Shown in pieces: positions 9,947-17,645 of a stretch of 38,272 nucleotides of DNA. Position numbers and translations under genes: made by a program. The notes under the pieces were generated by a model, which did not search any database, had not been told where the DNA came from, and saw only the letters and a program-made list of their open reading frames with translations. The DNA is from Lachnospiraceae bacterium (GTDB lineage: Bacteria > Bacillota > Clostridia > Lachnospirales > Lachnospiraceae). The first letter of the stretch is position 1. Every line of letters begins with the position of its first letter. The stretch is from NCBI GenBank assembly GCA_900199595.1, contig FZRB01000028.1, forward strand, positions 1 to 38,272, written 5' to 3'.

Positions 9947-10401
9947 TTTGTTTTTCCTCCTTGAATTTTAGCCAGTTTATCATAAAACTCTTTCTTATAG
10001 CTTCGGTTCATTATCAGCTTCTCATCATTTTTCAGGTAAATGATAACCCGCATATTCAGGTCACCCTGCAGCTTCTTTATCTTATATATATTCACCACCG
10101 ATGATTTGCTGATTCTCACGAAGCCAAGCTTCGAATACTCTTCTATTATATCTCTAAGAGCTTCCTTCACCTCGATACACATATCCCTGGTGTAAGCAAA
10201 TATCTTTCTATCTACAGTTTCAAAGTAGAATATATCAGTTACTGCGACAGTTACTTTCTTCTCGTCTACAGTTCCTTCTATATATCTGAGGGTATCCCTT
10301 AGTCTGTCCAGAACTGCATTTGTCTCTTCATCGAGCCTGTCATAATGTAGCTCCAGATAGTTTTCTTCAATATTCTCTTCTTTTGTTTTAACCAGTCTCA
10401 T
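9943..10401 (-). CDS. LytTR-family DNA-binding regulator without receiver domain
   Basis: 152 residues. About 45 N-terminal residues (acidic, helical) precede a LytTR domain at about 46-148, with the hallmark ...DIFYFETVDRKIFAYT... and FVRISKSSVVNIYKIKKL segments. There is no phospho-acceptor receiver domain, which fits the class of stand-alone LytTR regulators controlled by a membrane partner. The gene is sandwiched between two DUF3021-like genes, overlapping the upstream stop by one base (TAATG) and the downstream start by four (GTGA). Autoregulation is likely for such systems but no site was identified here. Confidence 0.9.
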   Translation of the reverse strand: MRLVKTKEENIEENYLELHYDRLDEETNAVLDRLRDTLRYIEGTVDEKKVTVAVTDIFYFETVDRKIFAYTRDMCIEVKEALRDIIEEYSKLGFVRISKSSVVNIYKIKKLQGDLNMRVIIYLKNDEKLIMNRSYKKEFYDKLAKIQGGKTK

Positions 10402-10808
10402 TAATCCTTCTTAGCTTTCCTTCTGATTATATTTACTACAAGCACAACGATTGTAACAAATATAAAGCCTGCTGTATAGTTAATAAATACATCTCTATAA
10501 GCTGTGCTGGCAAGTTCTGCTGTAAGACCTCTTAAGAATACATATAAGAGAACAAGAAGTAATGTTGGTACATATACTGTGATAACCTTAACGAAGAAGT
10601 TATTGATCTTCACATACTTTATAAGTGCATATGCAACTACTGCGATTGCTACAAGAACAGCTCTGTCAAGCTCATGCCAGTTACCTGATGGATCCTCGAA
10701 AACTCCCTTGCCGAGGTAGATCAGACTGTTCAGTATTGTTGCTGCAAAATAAATCTCAAAATATAAGAATAATGGTCCTCTTAAATATTTCTCCCACACG
10801 TTTTTCAT
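10401..10808 (-). CDS. DUF3021-like membrane protein (proximal copy)
   Basis: 135 residues with four predicted membrane segments (about 12-30, 46-65, 71-91, 106-128) and a basic C-terminal tail (RRKAKKD). It carries the TAYRDVFI motif seen in the other copy in the same operon. A strong GGGAGGA ribosome site lies 9 bases before the ATG. As first gene of the operon it likely sets the level of the LytTR regulator that follows. Assignment to DUF3021 rests on layout, motif and context, not on a search. Confidence 0.72.
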   Translation of the reverse strand: MKNVWEKYLRGPLFLYFEIYFAATILNSLIYLGKGVFEDPSGNWHELDRAVLVAIAVVAYALIKYVKINNFFVKVITVYVPTLLLVLLYVFLRGLTAELASTAYRDVFINYTAGFIFVTIVVLVVNIIRRKAKKD

Positions 10809-11065
10809 AATTATTTCCTCCCTTTAATTGGCTTTGTTTTGTTTGTTTTTTGATTACAAACGCATAATAACCCCGCCTAGGAGATAACACAATAGAACGT
10901 GTGCTAAGTTGCACCTCAACATGTCTATGTTGCGAAAAAGGGGTACTATTCAGTGCTGCGATAGCAGCGATAGAGCATCGTACAACACTTATTTATGCTT
11001 GCATAAGAATAAGTGTTTTGCGATGCGGACTTATGAGTGCATTTTGAGTCAACCGTGAATAAGCA
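10809..11065. other. Intergenic region with a hairpin array
   Basis: No coding potential is recognised. Four inverted repeats follow each other: 10901-10914, 10917-10932 (CAACAT/ATGTTG), 10955-10968 (GCTGC, GATA loop, GCAGC) and a long compound hairpin at 10975-11026 with three paired blocks (GCATCG, AACACTTATT and TATGC arms). Similar arrays occur at 18415-18557 and 37680-37800. Confidence 0.7.
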
Positions 11066-11100
11066 ATAAAAAAGATGCAGTAGAGTCAATCTCCACTGCA
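11066..11100 (-). terminator. Rho-independent terminator of the two-component operon
   Basis: On the minus strand a 10-bp stem (TGCAGTGGAG with CTCTACTGCA, one G-T pair, 5-base loop) is followed by ATCTTTTTTATTG. It lies 25 bp after the histidine kinase stop codon. Confidence 0.88.
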
Positions 11101-11124
11101 CCAATACTCATTTCCTATTACATT

Positions 11125-11979
11125 TTATCTTCTCAGGTAAATGATCAGCTCTCCACCTTCTCTTTTATTGTTTGGAACAACTTTGATGTAGCCATCCTCT
11201 TTTGAAATAATCTCTCTAGTAAGATAGAGACCAATGCCGACCCCTTCCTCCTGCTGGACTTCACTTCCCCGGTAGAATCTTCCGAAGATTTTAGCCATAT
11301 CTTCTTCACTGATTCCCGGACCGTTATCAACAACATGTATCGCCTGATACATATCGAACTGCTCAGTAAACACCTCTATAGAACCATTCTCAGGACTATA
11401 CTTTACAGCATTATCGAGAATGTTGATAAGTGCTTCATTCGTCCACTTAAGATCAAAGGCTGCTTTAAGGGTTTCATCTTTTTTATGATTAATTGCTATA
11501 TTCTTAAGTTTCGCCTTAGATTCAACAGCAGATATGGATGTTGCTATCAGTTTATCAACCTGTTCCTCCTGCGGAACAACCGCAAGGGTTCCATTTTCCA
11601 GACGAGACAGCTTTGTGAGCGAATCAACAAGGAATTCAAGTCGGGCATTCTGTTTTTCTATCATAGAAGCATAGCTGCTTATCTTTTCAATAGATGCAGC
11701 TTCTCCACGGGCCGCTTCTTCTCTGAGGAGTTCTGTGTACATCTTGATGTTTGTCATAGGTGTTTTCGTCTGGTGGGATATATCGGATATAAACTGTTCC
11801 AGCCGATGCCGCTCTGTCTCCAGATTCTTATTGGATAAAGCGGAGCTGCCGAGAAATTCCTTCCATCTGGATTCAAGCCTTGACAGCTTTGTCTCATCAT
11901 ATTCACTTTCAACAAAATTGCCTTCTATAGCAGCATCCAGCATTTCTTCCAGCCGGGCAATTACTTTATTTTCAAACAT
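11125..11979 (-). CDS. Sensor histidine kinase without visible membrane segments
   Basis: 284 residues with a complete kinase core: H-box FISDISHQTKTPMTNI (phospho-acceptor His near residue 92), N-box NILDNAVKYS, G1 VVDNGPGIS, F-box IFGRFYRG and G2 GVGIGLYL. The N-terminal 80 residues are charged and helical and contain no hydrophobic segment, so the protein appears cytosolic. The 66-bp gap to the response regulator leaves no room for a missing membrane part. It is paired with the OmpR-type regulator upstream. The signal must be cytosolic or delivered through a partner; the ABC exporter nearby is one candidate. Confidence 0.92.
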   Translation of the reverse strand: MFENKVIARLEEMLDAAIEGNFVESEYDETKLSRLESRWKEFLGSSALSNKNLETERHRLEQFISDISHQTKTPMTNIKMYTELLREEAARGEAASIEKISSYASMIEKQNARLEFLVDSLTKLSRLENGTLAVVPQEEQVDKLIATSISAVESKAKLKNIAINHKKDETLKAAFDLKWTNEALINILDNAVKYSPENGSIEVFTEQFDMYQAIHVVDNGPGISEEDMAKIFGRFYRGSEVQQEEGVGIGLYLTREIISKEDGYIKVVPNNKREGGELIIYLRR

Positions 11980-12045
11980 TTCCTGTCACCTATAGTCAAA
12001 ACCGATTTAATATTTGATTTCCTGGATCTGATATCAGTCTGTGTA

Positions 12046-12747
12046 TTAATCATCAAACCTGTAGCCCTGACCATATACTGTACTGATATGTTTCTTCCCA
12101 GCTCCGTCTTCCAGTTTGCTTCTCAGTCTATTAATGGTAACGGAGAGCGCATTTTCATCTACAAAATCGCCATCATTTCCCCAGAGCCTGTCCATCAGCA
12201 GATTTCTTGTGAGCACTCTTCCCTTATTATCCAGGAAAATCTTTAACAGTCGCTGCTCATTAACGCTTAAGACTATTTCTTCATTACCCTTCGTGAAAAT
12301 AAGCTTATCAAAATCAAAGGTCATATCATCCAGTTCATATATAAGAGAGTTTTCTCCGGAGGCTCCTCCTGAAGCTTCTTTAGTTATCTCGCTTCTTCTG
12401 ATAAGAGAAGCAACTCTGGCACGAAGAACCGCAAGACTGAAGGGTTTGGTTAGAAAATCGTCTGCTCCCAGCGTAAGTCCTGTCACCTCATCCATTTCCA
12501 GATCATTTGCGGTCAGTATAAGGACAGGAACATTGCTTCTGTCACGGACAAACTTCAGATAATCATATCCACTTCCATCAGGAAGATTCAGGTCCAGTAT
12601 TATAAGACTTAAGGAATTTCCGTAATTGAGATATCCGGTCTTTGCATCCTGAATGGTATATTCCTTATGAAAATCATTGCCGTCACTTAAGGTTATAGCC
12701 ACGCCCTCGCTGAGGGAGCGGTCATCTTCAACTATCTGTATATTCAT
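12046..12747 (-). CDS. OmpR/PhoB-family response regulator
   Basis: About 233 residues. The receiver domain (about 1-115) has the acidic pair EDD, phospho-acceptor in LIILDLNLPDGSG, the Thr in LILTAND and the Lys in FLTKPF. A winged-helix Trans_reg_C domain follows (about 140-232), including NEQRLLKIFL and the recognition-helix region VTINRLRSKLE. I chose the ATG at 12747 (MNIQIVEDD), which has TTGGAG six bases ahead, over the TTG twelve bases upstream. It is co-transcribed with the soluble histidine kinase. Confidence 0.95.
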   Translation of the reverse strand: MNIQIVEDDRSLSEGVAITLSDGNDFHKEYTIQDAKTGYLNYGNSLSLIILDLNLPDGSGYDYLKFVRDRSNVPVLILTANDLEMDEVTGLTLGADDFLTKPFSLAVLRARVASLIRRSEITKEASGGASGENSLIYELDDMTFDFDKLIFTKGNEEIVLSVNEQRLLKIFLDNKGRVLTRNLLMDRLWGNDGDFVDENALSVTINRLRSKLEDGAGKKHISTVYGQGYRFDD

Positions 12748-12775
12748 TTCATACTCCAATAACTAGTGTTATTAA

Positions 12776-13657
12776 TTATTCAGGTCTCTTACTGCCACAT
12801 TCACTGCAGTACTTTCCTTCATTCTTGGTTCCGCATTCCTGACAGAACCATACTCCATCTTTTGCATCTGCATCGGAATCGTCATCTCCGGCTGTTGCCT
12901 GCTCTTCAGTGGAATACTGCATCCAGGCTTTCCAAAGTATTTCTGATATGGAGGAAAATGCGTTCCTTCCCTCTTCAGGCATATCGTCTGAGGTTATCCT
13001 GAAGTCCTTGGCATTATGGCTGAACTTGATCACATAAAACTTACCTGTGATGCCCTGACCATCCGTCCAGTTTTCCATATCATAACCTCTGACTATACCC
13101 ATACAGTCATCTATGGTATCCTCAGGAACAAGACAGGCTGAAACTGTTTCTTCCTTTCCTTCCTCTTTTACGTACCTTGCAAGAATCATGCCTGCTCCCT
13201 CATCACGTTCATAAAGAACCATTTCTTCATGTTCATCTTCTGAATCTGTGGCAACAGTTTTCTCGAAGTAATCAAAAACCATATTGTCAGGATTTATCTC
13301 ATCGAGCACATTTTCGGTTTTATCAGGTATAAATACACCGGGATCATATTCCATGGTATTTCTTGAATCAACCTTCATGGTTACATCATGCTCCGGCATA
13401 GTAAAATTAAATATGTATCCGTGCTTATCATCAAAATCACGCTTTAGCTCTACATCGTCACTGTCGGTGTAAAAGCTGTAATCAGTATCAGTTGCTATCA
13501 TGTCATAATATACCGTTACATTTTCCCCGGCAGCATACTTAGTCTTCTCGGATTCAAAGCCATATCCGTCAAACTTAAGTTCGTACTTTTGTTTTCCACA
13601 GCCTGATAAACCAAACATAATCAATAACCCCCATAAAAACAAAAAAACTCGTTTCAT
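12776..13657 (-). CDS. Lipoprotein with C-terminal zinc ribbon
   Basis: About 293 residues. The N-terminus is a lipoprotein signal (MKRVFLFLWGLLIMFGLSGC) with the lipobox Cys at residue 20. The middle region is acidic and unclassified. The last 25 residues form a four-Cys zinc ribbon (FCQECGTKNEGKYCSECGSK). The ATG at 13657, preceded by GGAAGG, is preferred to an in-frame TTG 15 bases upstream. A double CxxC ribbon of this kind is usual in cytosolic or membrane zinc-ribbon proteins and odd at the end of an exported lipoprotein. It lies 28 bp upstream of the response regulator on the same strand and may belong to its operon. Confidence 0.82.
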   Translation of the reverse strand: MKRVFLFLWGLLIMFGLSGCGKQKYELKFDGYGFESEKTKYAAGENVTVYYDMIATDTDYSFYTDSDDVELKRDFDDKHGYIFNFTMPEHDVTMKVDSRNTMEYDPGVFIPDKTENVLDEINPDNMVFDYFEKTVATDSEDEHEEMVLYERDEGAGMILARYVKEEGKEETVSACLVPEDTIDDCMGIVRGYDMENWTDGQGITGKFYVIKFSHNAKDFRITSDDMPEEGRNAFSSISEILWKAWMQYSTEEQATAGDDDSDADAKDGVWFCQECGTKNEGKYCSECGSKRPE

Positions 13658-13711
13658 ACAATAACCTTCCAATCAATTACAAATTTATAAATCAAGCTCA
13701 TATCTGATATC

Positions 13712-14416
13712 TCATTTTAACATTTTCTCTATCCATTCATCTTCAACATCCGGAAGTATCTTCTTAAAATGCTTAAACACTCTGTCATAGGACTGCTCCG
13801 GAGTACGCTTATATACTTTATCAGTGAATTTCTTTCCAAAGAATTTCTCCGGTGTAGAGTACTCGGCTATCCCCCAGCCATATTCATTTCCAAACTTATC
13901 AGTAGCATATCTGAAATCAGAAGTGATAACATAGCACTGCTTCTGAAGTCTTGTAATGGAAGAATCATAGCCTTTACGACCGCCCTTTTTGTAGTTGCCA
14001 AGCTGTTTCAGAGGTTTAGAAAGGATCGGTGCATTTGCATCCAGAAGATTATACAGGTCTCTGTCATCAAAAGAAGCAAGTCCATCTTCAAACCTGGCGT
14101 CAAAATCATAACCATCTCTTCTGAAATTAGCAAAGTCTGGGAACCATTTGGCACTTATATACATGGCTTTTCCCCTAAGAAACTTACCATACGCGCATTT
14201 AGTTTGTCTGATAACAGGTCCTTTCCATTCCCATGCATCCCAGAAACCGTCCTCTGAATCATCGTACCAATGTCCGGGCGCTATATGCTCTTCAATAGAA
14301 AAGCCCTCTATCTCATTTTCAAAGAAAGGGACAAAGCCAAGTTCATCTATAAGACTGATCAGGTCGTCCATAGAATCAATTTCAAATTCATCAAGATATG
14401 TCATATAAAGCATCAC
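13712..14416 (-). CDS. Uncharacterised protein, resembles AlkZ-related family
   Basis: 234 residues, soluble, rich in aromatic and acidic residues, with no signal or membrane segment. Distinctive segments are WEWKGPVIRQTKCAYGKF, WFPDFANFRRDGYDFDARFEDGLAS and LGNYKKGGRKGYDSSITRLQKQCY. From memory this pattern matches a Clostridia family named AlkZ-related, distantly connected to winged-helix DNA glycosylases, but I cannot confirm it. The start is uncertain among three in-frame Mets within the first five residues. It is a single gene; no terminator was recognised after it. Confidence 0.6.
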   Translation of the reverse strand: MMLYMTYLDEFEIDSMDDLISLIDELGFVPFFENEIEGFSIEEHIAPGHWYDDSEDGFWDAWEWKGPVIRQTKCAYGKFLRGKAMYISAKWFPDFANFRRDGYDFDARFEDGLASFDDRDLYNLLDANAPILSKPLKQLGNYKKGGRKGYDSSITRLQKQCYVITSDFRYATDKFGNEYGWGIAEYSTPEKFFGKKFTDKVYKRTPEQSYDRVFKHFKKILPDVEDEWIEKMLK

Positions 14417-14434
14417 CTCAGATTCATGAATCGG

Positions 14435-14556
14435 CTAAGAATTATATACATTCAAATCCAGAAGCTTTTCTGATTTTCCAACTATCAGAGTCACTACAGC
14501 ATCACCAGTAACATTTACACAGGTCTGCATCATTCCTACTATGGAATAAATATCAG
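14435..14556 (-). pseudogene. 3' remnant of a dicarboxylate/amino acid:cation symporter gene
   Basis: On the minus strand an open stretch of about 39 codons ends with GMMQTCVNVTGDAVVTLIVG, then KSEKLLDLN and a stop. NVTGDA is the hallmark of the last transmembrane region of the SDF (GltP/DctA) symporter family. An in-frame stop and unrelated sequence lie upstream, and no start codon context exists, so only the C-terminal tenth of the gene survives. It directly abuts the region that holds the ECF sigma factor operon. Confidence 0.8.
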
Positions 14557-14799
14557 CTCAAATGCATCGTTTATCTATATTGCTCGTATAGTATACCATA
14601 AATATCGCGGAAATAGTGAAGAAACCAGTTCTTTCGTTTGAAAAGTGAGGATATTATGATATATTTGGAAATATTATGATGATTTTTATCACCTGCAAAA
14701 AATTATGTCACTTTTTATGCTGTTCAGTCATATATAAGGTGAAGGGGCGAGGAAGACTTTCCGTATCGCGACGCACCTAAAAAAGTGAAGGAGACTAAT
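14557..14799. promoter_or_regulatory. AT-rich upstream region of the ECF sigma operon
   Basis: No gene is recognised. The stretch at 14555-14585 resembles, in decayed form, the terminator stem at 16505-16545 (AGCTCAAATG then GTTTATCTA). A direct repeat ATATTATGAT occurs near 14652 and 14672. A promoter for the sigma gene must lie here, but no unambiguous -35/-10 pair was found, which is common when an ECF factor drives its own gene. Confidence 0.4.
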
Positions 14800-15315
14800 A
14801 TGAATAAAAATGTCACAGATGCAGATTTAGAACAGACCATAAATAAATATAGTGACACTTTATATAAGATATGTTTTCTGATTCTTAAGGATGAAAATGA
14901 TATTAAGGATGTATTGCAGGAGACATTTATAAAGTATATGACTAAAGCGCCTGATTTTAAGTCTGAGGAGCATAAAAAAGCGTGGTTGATAAAAGTATCA
15001 CAGAATAAGTGCAGGGAATTTCTGAGATTTCACAAAAGACATGCCGCAGTCCCTCTTGATGAGGTGGAGGAAAGCATAAGTGTTACAAATGGGATGGATA
15101 CATATTCAATCGAACTTTTAAGTCTAATATGGAATCTGAAATATAATCTAAAGTCAGTAGTTATCCTTTACTACATGGAAGGCTACAATATAAAGGAAAT
15201 ATCTCAAATACTGAGTATTTCCGAGTCTGCTGTAAAAAAGAGACTGGAAAGAGCCAGAAAAGAACTAAGAATGCTTACAAGTGTAGAAGGAGAATTATTT
15301 TATGAGAGAACATGA
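14800..15315 (+). CDS. ECF-type RNA polymerase sigma factor
   Basis: 171 residues. Sigma region 2 is at about 10-75 (YSDTLYKICFLILKDENDIKDVLQETFIKY) and region 4 at about 110-165 (YYMEGYNIKEISQILSISESAVKKRLERARKEL), joined by a short linker as in ECF factors. I prefer the ATG at 14800, with GAAGGAG six bases upstream, to the GTG at 14785. The stop overlaps the start of the next gene by 14 bp, so the two are translationally coupled. The target promoters are unknown; self-activation is likely. Confidence 0.93.
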   Translation: MNKNVTDADLEQTINKYSDTLYKICFLILKDENDIKDVLQETFIKYMTKAPDFKSEEHKKAWLIKVSQNKCREFLRFHKRHAAVPLDEVEESISVTNGMDTYSIELLSLIWNLKYNLKSVVILYYMEGYNIKEISQILSISESAVKKRLERARKELRMLTSVEGELFYERT

Positions 15316-16465
15316 TATAGATAAACATCTTATTAGTAATATTGAAATACCTGATGCTATGAGAGAAAGCCTTATTCAAGATGTTAAAAGTGGAAAAAGA
15401 ACAAAGGATATCAGGTTTAGATATTCAACAACATTAATGGCGTTATGTGTTATAGGTGTTCTGGTTATTAGTGGCAGTAGTGCCAGTGCCGCATATATAA
15501 GCTATAAGAATCGTGTAGAGAATATGCCTCAGGAAGAACAACAGGAATATGTCGAGGAGTTAGAAAATGATACCTATAGTGCTGTTGATGAGTCTATGAC
15601 CAGAAGCTTAACCAGATCAGAAAAGGAAAGACTTGCTGTACTTCAAAATTCATATTATAAGGATGGTGTATTCCCAGAAGAGAATATGGCTTTCCTTGAG
15701 ACGCTTAGTGAGCTTAAACCGGATATGCTTGCATATGTTGAAGAGGATAATAAGATTCATTTTCCAGAAGGTGAGATGACTGATGAGCAGCTTCTTCAGT
15801 ATATTGATCATGAGGCTAAATATATGCATACTATAGAGGAAAATGATGAACAGACTAATGCAGAGGATGAATCGGCAGATCAAGAAACCAAAGCATTAGA
15901 TGAGCAGGATAACGTAATAACATATGATGTATCTGCTGAAGATGAAGAGACTCTTAAACAGAAGTCAAAAGAACTGATAAATAAAATATATGGTGAAGAA
16001 GTGGATGATTCCTGGAACTTTGATGTCTATGGAATGGATTGGTCAGAGTCGGATGAGTTTGATGAAGCCAGCAATCTATATGAAATAAACTGGTATGAAA
16101 GTGATGCGCCTAATGCTAAAACTTTCCAGATAACAATTCCTAAAAATTCAGATGGAACATTTATAATTAACAGATATGGAATGGAAGTCTTTGCAGACTG
16201 TGACGATTTTACATGGAAAGAAGCTCAGGAGTATCTTCCTCAGGGAGAAGAAACTGTAAAGACGTTTGTTAAAGAAAAGTTTGGACTAGGTGAACCGGAT
16301 CGTATAGAGTATGGTGGAGCTGAAAATGTGGATGGAGAATCAGTAGAATGTGCCTGGATACCTTTTAAGTTATATTATGGAGATGATTATGTAGTAGTTC
16401 ATTGGCTTATTTCTACAAATGAAGTAAATAGTGTCATGAGTAAAAGTCTAATTAAAGTTGATTGA
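15302..16465 (+). CDS. Putative membrane anti-sigma factor / sigma partner
   Basis: 387 residues. A short cytosolic N-terminus of about 40 residues is followed by one membrane helix (about 42-66: TLMALCVIGVLVISGSSAS) and a large, very acidic extracellular region. The position right after an ECF sigma gene, with overlap, and the single-pass topology argue for an anti-sigma factor. No zinc HxxxCxxC motif is present, so it is not a ZAS-type anti-sigma. The extracytoplasmic part is unclassified and probably senses the signal. A strong stem-loop at 16505-16545 ends the operon. Confidence 0.75.
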   Translation: MREHDIDKHLISNIEIPDAMRESLIQDVKSGKRTKDIRFRYSTTLMALCVIGVLVISGSSASAAYISYKNRVENMPQEEQQEYVEELENDTYSAVDESMTRSLTRSEKERLAVLQNSYYKDGVFPEENMAFLETLSELKPDMLAYVEEDNKIHFPEGEMTDEQLLQYIDHEAKYMHTIEENDEQTNAEDESADQETKALDEQDNVITYDVSAEDEETLKQKSKELINKIYGEEVDDSWNFDVYGMDWSESDEFDEASNLYEINWYESDAPNAKTFQITIPKNSDGTFIINRYGMEVFADCDDFTWKEAQEYLPQGEETVKTFVKEKFGLGEPDRIEYGGAENVDGESVECAWIPFKLYYGDDYVVVHWLISTNEVNSVMSKSLIKVD

Positions 16466-16498
16466 TTTGCTAAAATGGAATAATGTCATAGCAGAAAA

Positions 16499-16550
16499 AT
16501 GAAAAATAAGCTCAAATGTAGTGTTTATCTACATTTGAGCTTATTCTTTA
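16499..16550. terminator. Bidirectional terminator between sigma operon and tRNA-Leu
   Basis: A perfect 17-bp stem (16505-16521 with 16529-16545) has a 7-base loop. Read on the minus strand it is followed by TTTTTCATTTTT and terminates the tRNA-Leu unit. Read on the plus strand it is followed by a weaker CTTTAG and serves the sigma operon. Confidence 0.9.
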
Positions 16551-16551
16551 G

Positions 16552-16637
16552 TGCCGGCGACCGGGGTCGAACCGGTACGAGGATCGCTCCTCACGGGATT
16601 TTAAGTCCCGGGCGTCTGCCAATTCCGCCACGCCGGC
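16552..16637 (-). tRNA. tRNA-Leu (anticodon TAA)
   Basis: The minus strand gives an 86-base tRNA with acceptor GCCGGCG/CGCCGGC, discriminator A, a D-arm TGGCGGAATTGGCAGACGC, anticodon stem CGGGA/TCCCG with loop CTTAAAA (anticodon TAA), a long variable arm (class II) and GGTTCGACCCC. CCA is not encoded. Confidence 0.97.
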
Positions 16638-16697
16638 ATCATGCTGAAAAACAAAATCAGCAAAAAACATTATATATGCTTTTAAGGTTTTATGCAA

Positions 16698-17645
16698 CTA
16701 GAATTTCATGCTGCTTATTATTTTATCCACATGTTTTTCCAGATATGGGTCCGTAGTATCAGTCAATCCCTGTTCTGTCATCATTTTTACTATTGCCTCT
16801 GCGATTCTCTCCGAAAGGAGAACCACTCTGTCAGACATATTCAGATAGTTAGGGCTATAGGTTTTTCCTTCCCAGACCTCCGGGTCTCCTGTACATTCGG
16901 CCAGTTCCTTTATCCATTTAGAATACAGTCCTCCCTGGTCCAGCTCTGTCAGTTTCCTGTATGTCCACTTATAATAAGGCGGATATATTCTTTTCATCAG
17001 GAAATATAGCTGCATAGCGGCTTCTAGTCCGTGTAGATGGCACAGGCGGGCAGCCACTGTATCTCCTCTGGACATACATCTTGCGTAATTGACCTGCAGC
17101 GCCGCGGAGTATTTATGTAATTCATTTACTATTCTTCTTTTCCATATTTTTTCAGGATAGTAATCAAGAAGCAGTTTTCGATATGCGGAAAAAACCCCGA
17201 GATCATCTCTAAAAACTTCCCCATTTACAGCTGTAGCGAGGCATGTATGATCCAAATTATTCCAGTCATCTTCGCTGATAGCAGCTGATTTTATATCGCA
17301 GTCAATACCAAGTATACCTGAATAATAATCATGTATACTCATTACTCCTCTCCTGGCCTTAAGTCTCTCAGTCAGGCGGCTGGCAGGATGCTGCTCCATA
17401 AGCTTATTATATTCTTCTTTCAGCCGTTCTCCGAATAAAAGCATATCCTCATCTGTAAGCCATAGACATACGCCTGTTCCGAAATCATGATCTCTTGATA
17501 CAAAATCATCATATCCAAAACAGTCTGAGCCTTCTCCGGCTATTCCCACTGCAATTCTGTTTTCATATTCAAAAAAATACTGGTGTATCATTACAGACAC
17601 CTGGTTATCATAAAACCGGCGGCTGCTCTCTATATGAGAACTCAC
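16698..17645 (-). CDS. DUF4037 nucleotidyltransferase-like protein
   Basis: 315 residues. The N-terminal part carries the polymerase-beta-type motif GEGSDCFGYDDFVSRDHDFG (GS followed by acidic D-H-D), typical of DUF4037 proteins. The rest is helical and resembles kanamycin nucleotidyltransferase-like helices. The start is a GTG that shares one base with the stop of the upstream HAD gene (TAGTG), and GGAGG lies within the end of that gene, so expression is coupled. The substrate is unknown. The tRNA-Leu gene follows 60 bp downstream on the same strand. Confidence 0.82.
   Translation of the reverse strand: MSSHIESSRRFYDNQVSVMIHQYFFEYENRIAVGIAGEGSDCFGYDDFVSRDHDFGTGVCLWLTDEDMLLFGERLKEEYNKLMEQHPASRLTERLKARRGVMSIHDYYSGILGIDCDIKSAAISEDDWNNLDHTCLATAVNGEVFRDDLGVFSAYRKLLLDYYPEKIWKRRIVNELHKYSAALQVNYARCMSRGDTVAARLCHLHGLEAAMQLYFLMKRIYPPYYKWTYRKLTELDQGGLYSKWIKELAECTGDPEVWEGKTYSPNYLNMSDRVVLLSERIAEAIVKMMTEQGLTDTTDPYLEKHVDKIISSMKF

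Noticed and set aside
10901-11026. CRISPR array
   Set aside because: The hairpins differ in sequence and have no regular spacers; the same is true at 18415-18557 and 37680-37801.
12747-12759. TTG start for the response regulator
   Set aside because: The ATG 12 bases downstream has a well-placed TTGGAG and gives the standard receiver N-terminus.
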